From the NCBI GenBank assembly GCA_002898535.1, contig BEHN01000024.1, positions 1 through 37,571 on the forward strand: a stretch of 37,571 bases of DNA. Reading direction: 5' to 3'. This DNA is from a bacterium HR11. GTDB lineage: Bacteria; Acidobacteriota; HRBIN11. Below the pieces are notes generated by a model, which did not search any database, was not told the DNA's origin, and worked only from the letters and a program-made list of their open reading frames with translations. The position numbers were made by a program, and so were the translations under genes. Below are positions 33,475 to 37,571 of this stretch, in pieces (the first letter of the stretch is position 1; each line of letters begins with the position of its first letter).

Positions 33475-35550
33475 TTATGAACGGGTTTTTAATAGGGCGA
33501 TGGATGCCGGGACCCGAACGACCCGCAGGAGGGCCAGGCTGTTTGGACGGCCCAGGAGGATGTGGTGGAGTTCGGCGGCGATGGCCTCATCCGGGATGTT
33601 CCGGTGGATCCGGTAGATGAGACGAGGGATCCACATCCCTCGGACGACTGCGTCGTCCGAGACGGCCTGGGCCTGGAGGCGCAGGAGTTCATGAAAGAAT
33701 CGACGGGGAACCTTATCATCTCGAATCCATCGTGTCCATTGCTCGGCCAGCCCTAAGAGTTCTCGCAGGCCCCACTCACCGTCGGTCGATTCCCACGGGA
33801 CGGTCGTCCCAAAGGCCGTGATGCGGTTCCGGCCCCGCACCTTACTTCGATCTTCGGCCTCGCCCGACAAGCGAGCCATAGCCGGGATCGGGAACTTCGG
33901 CTTGCAGACGATCACGCCCGCCGAGAGCGTCATATCCGGGTTTTCACAGGTAAAGCGGCGGTAATCGTCCCGGATTCGGAGGGCCAGGGGCAATATCTCG
34001 CTCCATGGACCGATGATGAAGAGGTCGTCTCCGCCGCTGTAGACGACGTAAAAGATGCTCTGGATTGCATCGGCATAGTCACAGAGGATGCGCTCCTCCC
34101 GGACCTTAGGCCGCCACTCCTGGACCGTGTAATCCTCACAAATGTTGCGAAGCCATCCCTCGAAGAAGACCTGGAGCTGGCGACTGAGGGTCGCCATCCG
34201 GGAAAACGACATGAGGCCGTGGTGATCCAGGCCCTGGGCGATGATGGCCCCCATCCGGTCGGCATCCATGCGAAGGATACCTAAGCGGGCGTCGCCCTCG
34301 CTCCAGGCGGCGATCGTGCTGAAACTAAAGGTCTGGTGCCGTTGGACAATGCCCTCCGGGTTTTCCTCGTCGTCCCGTTCGGTCGGGACCGTTATCTCTC
34401 GGCTTGATTCATTCTTCGGAACCACGTTCGCCACAAATAGAAGTGAAGTCTTGGGGATGCGATCGGGCCTGTTAAAGGTCACGCTTTCCATCGTCTCGGG
34501 TCCATAAGCGGCATACAGCGCCTCCACGTCGGCTAATCGCGTCTTGCCCAATTTTTTCCAATCGACACCGATTTCCGGTGGACCCGTCGGTAGGGTATCG
34601 GCCGAAAAGATGGCGCCGCCTGTACGGGGAAGCCGGGCTCCGATGCGTTGTTGCTGGGTCTCACAAGTCTCACACAGCTCGGCTCCGCTTTCGACGACCT
34701 GGATGCGACAAGACGGACACGGTCGAATCGACTCCCAGGGCTTTTCCCGTTCGACGGCTCGGTTTTCCCGAAAAAGGGCCTTGAAATGCCGGTAGCGGAC
34801 TTGGGTAAGGCGGAGTTCCAAGTCCTGAAGGGCTTCAGATAATCCGAGAAATACAGCCTTTGGGGAGAGGGGCTTATCGGCCAGGCGAAACTTCAGCTCC
34901 CCCAGGTGATGAGCCCAGAGGTAATCCTCGACCTCTTCGACCAGCTGTTGAAGTTGGTCTCGGACCGGCTCCGTATTGGGAAGGACCATCAGAAAGCTAC
35001 CGCCCCCGCAATAAATCAGGTGGGCCAGAGTCAGTCCCAGACGGTGCAGGAGCAAGCGGGCGACCTGATGATTGAACATCTGGAGATAGAAAGACCGTCC
35101 CCGGAGGCGCTTGGCGATGCCGCCGGTGCCGGTGCGAACAATCCGGTAGATGTAAGACTGAATCCCGCTGATCTCCCCTTTGACGAGCAGAAATGGCTCG
35201 GTGTCTTCCAGTTGCCGAAGGCGTTCCGGCGAGATGCCCGGCAGTCGTTCGCGCGCCCACTTCGGGTGTTCATAGAGGCAGACGGCCAGGGCCGCCGTCA
35301 CCCGACTGTGGTCAAAGAGGGAGATGTCGGGATACACGTTGCTGGCGCTGGGGACGCACCAGGCGTAGCGATACATCAGGTGAAACAAACCATTGAAGTA
35401 GGCCTGAAAGGAATCCCGATGAAGCCGTTGCAGGTCGTTCCGGAAGCCTTCCCACAGGCTGAGGAAGCCACCGGTGAAATCGTCGCGTCGGGTCGCCTCC
35501 GGGAAAAGGACCGTGTCTTTAAGGTCCAAAGGCTCCAGGGGTAGTCCCAA
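33475..35550 (-). CDS. cas10: Cas10/Csm1, Palm and zinc-finger part (frame-shifted from HD part)
   Basis: Signalling subunit of the Csm complex; makes cyclic oligoadenylate from ATP. This frame has the first Palm domain (LLVKGEISGIQSYIY, YCGGGSFLMVLP), then a zinc finger (CPSC and CETC). The second Palm domain carries GILRMDADRMG and the active GGDD in YSGGDDLFIIG (codons at 34024-34035). A helical C-terminal domain completes it. The frame opens with a TTG at 35550, but family resemblance starts at LEPLDLKDTVLFP, continuing directly from the HD frame. Joined, the two parts give about 835 residues, normal for Csm1. The split is one base short at a CCCC run (35538-35541). It could be a mutation, a sequencing error or a -1 frameshift site. 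Confidence 0.9.
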   Translation of the reverse strand: MGLPLEPLDLKDTVLFPEATRRDDFTGGFLSLWEGFRNDLQRLHRDSFQAYFNGLFHLMYRYAWCVPSASNVYPDISLFDHSRVTAALAVCLYEHPKWARERLPGISPERLRQLEDTEPFLLVKGEISGIQSYIYRIVRTGTGGIAKRLRGRSFYLQMFNHQVARLLLHRLGLTLAHLIYCGGGSFLMVLPNTEPVRDQLQQLVEEVEDYLWAHHLGELKFRLADKPLSPKAVFLGLSEALQDLELRLTQVRYRHFKALFRENRAVEREKPWESIRPCPSCRIQVVESGAELCETCETQQQRIGARLPRTGGAIFSADTLPTGPPEIGVDWKKLGKTRLADVEALYAAYGPETMESVTFNRPDRIPKTSLLFVANVVPKNESSREITVPTERDDEENPEGIVQRHQTFSFSTIAAWSEGDARLGILRMDADRMGAIIAQGLDHHGLMSFSRMATLSRQLQVFFEGWLRNICEDYTVQEWRPKVREERILCDYADAIQSIFYVVYSGGDDLFIIGPWSEILPLALRIRDDYRRFTCENPDMTLSAGVIVCKPKFPIPAMARLSGEAEDRSKVRGRNRITAFGTTVPWESTDGEWGLRELLGLAEQWTRWIRDDKVPRRFFHELLRLQAQAVSDDAVVRGMWIPRLIYRIHRNIPDEAIAAELHHILLGRPNSLALLRVVRVPASIALLKTRS

Positions 35551-35984
35551 CGGACGTCGGCCGGGTCGGGTTGACGGCCGTTCAGTCCGATGAGGGCAAA
35601 GACCGGATGGAGGCGGACCATGCGGAAGTGGGCTTCCTCTCGAATCGCGTCGTATCGTTCAGCTCCCGAGGCGATCCAGTCGGCGGCGACGATGACCCAG
35701 TCCAGCCAATGGTCATCGTGGGGTCGGTGGTGGTAGGCCGCCTGGTGGAAGACAGAGTTCTTGTTAAGTCCTTCAGGCGGGTCGGGCAGGAAGCGATCGA
35801 TGAAGTAGGCCGTGAGCATGGCGTGCCGGTATGTGTGGTGATCCCGGTGTCGATGGCATAGCTCCTGAAGCCAGTAGTCGGTATCAAATTGATCGTCAGG
35901 TTGCACACCTGCACGTTGGAGTAATTTTCCGACATCGTGTAAAAAAGCGGCTAATACAACGGATTTTCGCTCAGTATCGCTCAC
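35376..35984 (-). CDS. cas10: Cas10/Csm1 N-terminal HD nuclease part
   Basis: The first 148 codons from the GTG at 35984 form the Cas10 HD domain, a metal-dependent single-strand DNase. The catalytic pair is His16-Asp17 in AAFLHDVGKLLQRAG, with further histidines in CHRHRDHHTYRHA and AYHHRPHDDHW. After DVRWDYP the correct continuation lies in the -1 frame (LEPLDLKD); in this frame about 54 meaningless residues follow before the stop at 35376. The GTG overlaps the stop of the upstream CARF gene (GTGA), so translation is coupled. If the frameshift is real, the cell makes separate HD and Palm proteins or only a little full-length Cas10. Confidence 0.85.
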   Translation of the reverse strand: MSDTERKSVVLAAFLHDVGKLLQRAGVQPDDQFDTDYWLQELCHRHRDHHTYRHAMLTAYFIDRFLPDPPEGLNKNSVFHQAAYHHRPHDDHWLDWVIVAADWIASGAERYDAIREEAHFRMVRLHPVFALIGLNGRQPDPADVRWDYPWSLWTLKTRSFSRRRPDATISPVASSACGKASGTTCNGFIGIPFRPTSMVCFT

Positions 35985-36814
35985 AGTAATGCCTCCGATG
36001 GTGTATTATCCCCCATCCGTTTCAGGAGGGCGCGGGCCCGGGGGGTCAGGCGGAGGAGGGTGCCCGTCGCATCGCCCGGGACCCACTCGACGAGGCCGAA
36101 GTCCAGCCACCGCCGGAGGCAGTCGTCCGGGCAGTCCGTCACGGAGAAGGGTCCCGTCCGATGGTCTTTCAGAAAGGCCAGCTCCTGCGCCGTCGGCAGG
36201 TAGAACAGGGCCGGGAACTCGATGAGGTCGTCGAATTCCTCGTGAACGTAGTAGACCGGACTCCCCGTGATGAACGCCGCCAGGGCGACGACGATGACGT
36301 GGGCCTTGAATCCGCCCGTGGCGTTGAAGACGACGGCCCGGTACGTCCGTTGGGCCTGGTGGGCGACGTCGATCAGGTGATGCAGAAGCTCGACCATCCC
36401 CCGCCGGAAGGCATCGACGGGCCGCTCGCCGGCCGGGACCTCCGGGGACCCAAAGTAGCCGGGCACGCCGGACGGCATGTAGATCTCGTGGCCCAGCGTC
36501 TTGAAGTAACGGGTCAGCGTGGTCCGTACGATTTCGTTGGACGCCGTCCGCGTCCCGATCAGGTACAGGGCGACGTCGGACGGTCGGCGGCCGTGGGCAC
36601 GCAAGTAGAATTCCAGGCTCCGGACTTCGGCCGAACGGGCCGCCGGGTCGGCCTCCAAGAAGGCGTAGACCTTGTCCAATTCGGCCGGGTTCTCCAGGAG
36701 ACGTGCCCAGAAGCCCTCGTCCCGCATGCCGGGTCGGGCCGGAGCCTCCAGGCGGCCGGCATAATGTCCGATCAGGCTGTTACCGACCGAGACGATGTGA
36801 AGCTCTAACGGCAT
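35981..36814 (-). CDS. CARF - winged-helix protein, APE2256/Crn1-like, possible ring nuclease
   Basis: 277-residue protein at the head of the csm operon. The CARF domain opens LHIVSVGNSLIGHY, has LIGTRTASNEI, and contains the ligand loop FNATGGFKAHVIVVALAAF. It ends in a winged-helix-like part (LRRWLDFGLVEW, LLRLTPRARALLKRM). Ser13 and Lys170 lie where the Ser and Lys active in Crn1 ring nucleases are expected. That suggests it degrades cyclic tetra-adenylate, or binds it as a regulator. No HEPN motif is present. The stop overlaps the cas10 start by four bases. Confidence 0.8.
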   Translation of the reverse strand: MPLELHIVSVGNSLIGHYAGRLEAPARPGMRDEGFWARLLENPAELDKVYAFLEADPAARSAEVRSLEFYLRAHGRRPSDVALYLIGTRTASNEIVRTTLTRYFKTLGHEIYMPSGVPGYFGSPEVPAGERPVDAFRRGMVELLHHLIDVAHQAQRTYRAVVFNATGGFKAHVIVVALAAFITGSPVYYVHEEFDDLIEFPALFYLPTAQELAFLKDHRTGPFSVTDCPDDCLRRWLDFGLVEWVPGDATGTLLRLTPRARALLKRMGDNTPSEALL

Positions 36815-37478
36815 GTCCGTCTCGACTCCCGGATTCGGAAATCAAATTTTACCGGATGGCTCCTATTCATTCAACGCTTCGTTCTATTCGTAGTAGGGTT
36901 CACGATGCGGTAATACGGCCTACGATTGGGTTTGTAGGTATGGACGGAGTTCGTCCCGAGGCCCCAGGCATGGAGGGCCGTCGGCGCAAAATCCGACGTG
37001 CACCTCTCCGGGGCGGTCCACCCATCCGGTTCGTCATGAACAACATGGCAGTGCCCGTGTGGTAGACGCTGACGCCAGCATCACCGCCGGCCTTGAATTC
37101 TCCGGACGCCGACATGACGGGCGGCCGCCGTAGAATACGCGTTTCATGGGGATAGCCCCCACAAGGGAGTGGGGGACGGACGCGGCCAGGGGTCGACCGC
37201 TATAGAGAGGGAACGTCTCCGCGAGGTCAGAGCGACGAGGAGAGGTGAGGATAGATATTATAAGGTCGCCCGGGCCGGCCGGCCAGTCCCCATAGGCGGA
37301 GCTCCCCTTGGAGACTCCAGACCGGCTCGAAGGGCTCGGTAGAAGCGAAAGCGCATAGTCCGTCGGCCGGCGTCTGTCTCGCGGCCCCGCTCTCCGGCGA
37401 GCGGGGCCGGGACGCAAACCCGATGGGTGTGGTTTCCGATGGGGCTTGGCGTCCGAGGCCCGGGACCGATGACGTGGG
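36815..37478. other. Csm operon upstream region, no gene recognised
   Basis: Apart from the promoter at 36847-36875 there is a strong hairpin at about 37157-37178 (CCCCCAC, AAGGGA, GTGGGGG) and a CCCCGCTC-type hairpin at 37385-37406. Short open frames here show no family resemblance. Confidence 0.5.
36847..36875 (-). promoter_or_regulatory. Csm operon promoter
   Basis: On the minus strand TTGAAT (36870-36875), 17 bases, then TAAAAT (36847-36852), giving a start near 36840 and a leader of about 25 bases before the CARF ATG. It drives the CARF-cas10-csm2-csm3-csm4-csm5 operon, since no later gap in the operon exceeds 20 bases. Confidence 0.65.
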
Positions 37479-37571
37479 TCAGGCCGGGGGGACGTGGGTG
37501 TCGAGGTGCGAGATCAGGGCGGATTCGTCTTCAGAGGGGACCTCGGGGTCGGCGGCCAGCTGGCTGACGAA
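37479..37571 (-). CDS. C-terminal end of an unidentified protein
   Basis: Thirty codons enter from the window edge and end in TGA at 37479-37481. The readable residues include SQLAADPEVPSEDESALI, then SHLDTHVPPA at the end. The acidic composition and codon use look like coding sequence of this genome, but the fragment is too short to name. Confidence 0.4.
   Translation of the reverse strand, partial: FVSQLAADPEVPSEDESALISHLDTHVPPA

Noticed and set aside
35981-36814. Calling the CARF-wHTH protein a Csm6 nuclease
   Set aside because: It is too short for Csm6, ends in a winged helix and has no HEPN RX4-6H motif.
36900-37115. Small minus-strand open frame upstream of the csm promoter
   Set aside because: No ribosome site, no family resemblance, and the C-terminal part is arginine/proline filler typical of GC-rich shadows.

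Overview
The window is 37.6 kb of GC-rich bacterial DNA, about 60-65% G+C by eye and lower in a few islands. It combines ordinary chromosomal genes with a complete type III-A (Csm) CRISPR-Cas locus. Gene content (NadA, urocanase, an ECF sigma factor, a Lon-like protease, a PilB-like protein, arsenite methyltransferase) shows a bacterium. GC-rich coding, a type III system and very repeat-rich spacers would suit an uncultivated, possibly thermophilic lineage, but no marker here fixes the phylum.

Layout. 1-1.8 kb: a lone TnpB whose third RuvC acid is missing, next to a truncated short-chain dehydrogenase. 2.1-3.9 kb: an arsR / GNAT-ArsM arsenic operon with a clear sigma-70-type promoter. 4-7.1 kb: a broken TPR-protein gene, a secreted glycoside hydrolase lipoprotein and quinolinate synthase. 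7.3-9.1 kb: a membrane protein, an ECF sigma factor and a zinc-finger membrane protein that looks like its anti-sigma. 9.9-15 kb: urocanate hydratase, a lower-GC Dam-type methylase and a polytopic ABC-exporter-like protein. 15.2-19.5 kb: a Lon-like protease and a PilB/GspE homologue that has lost its ATPase motifs.

CRISPR region, 19.7-36.8 kb. On the plus strand: cas6, a TPR-AEP primase-polymerase with a PriL-like cysteine domain (CRISPR-associated Prim-Pol), cas1, cas2, a leader with promoter, and an array of 15 identical 37-bp repeats plus degenerate ones at the trailer. Next come an H-NOX haem/NO sensor gene, an ADP-ribosylglycohydrolase fragment and a TIGR02710-type CARF protein. Converging on the minus strand is an operon that starts from a strong promoter: CARF-wHTH protein (APE2256/Crn1-like), cas10, csm2, csm3, csm4, csm5. 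Cas10 keeps its HD and GGDD motifs, but a one-base frameshift in a C run splits HD from Palm. Csm3 has Glu where the catalytic Asp is expected. Expected logic: Cas6 matures crRNA, Csm binds target RNA, Cas10 makes cyclic oligoadenylate, the TIGR02710 CARF protein responds and the APE2256 CARF protein may degrade the signal, while Cas1-Cas2-PrimPol acquires spacers.

The most unusual non-genic feature is the intergenic DNA. Most gaps hold short word-like degenerate repeats arranged as inverted pairs. Eight copies of one 20-bp hairpin and three copies of a roughly 320-365-bp multi-hairpin cassette are also present. One cassette truncates the ADP-ribosylglycohydrolase gene and another sits at the CRISPR trailer.
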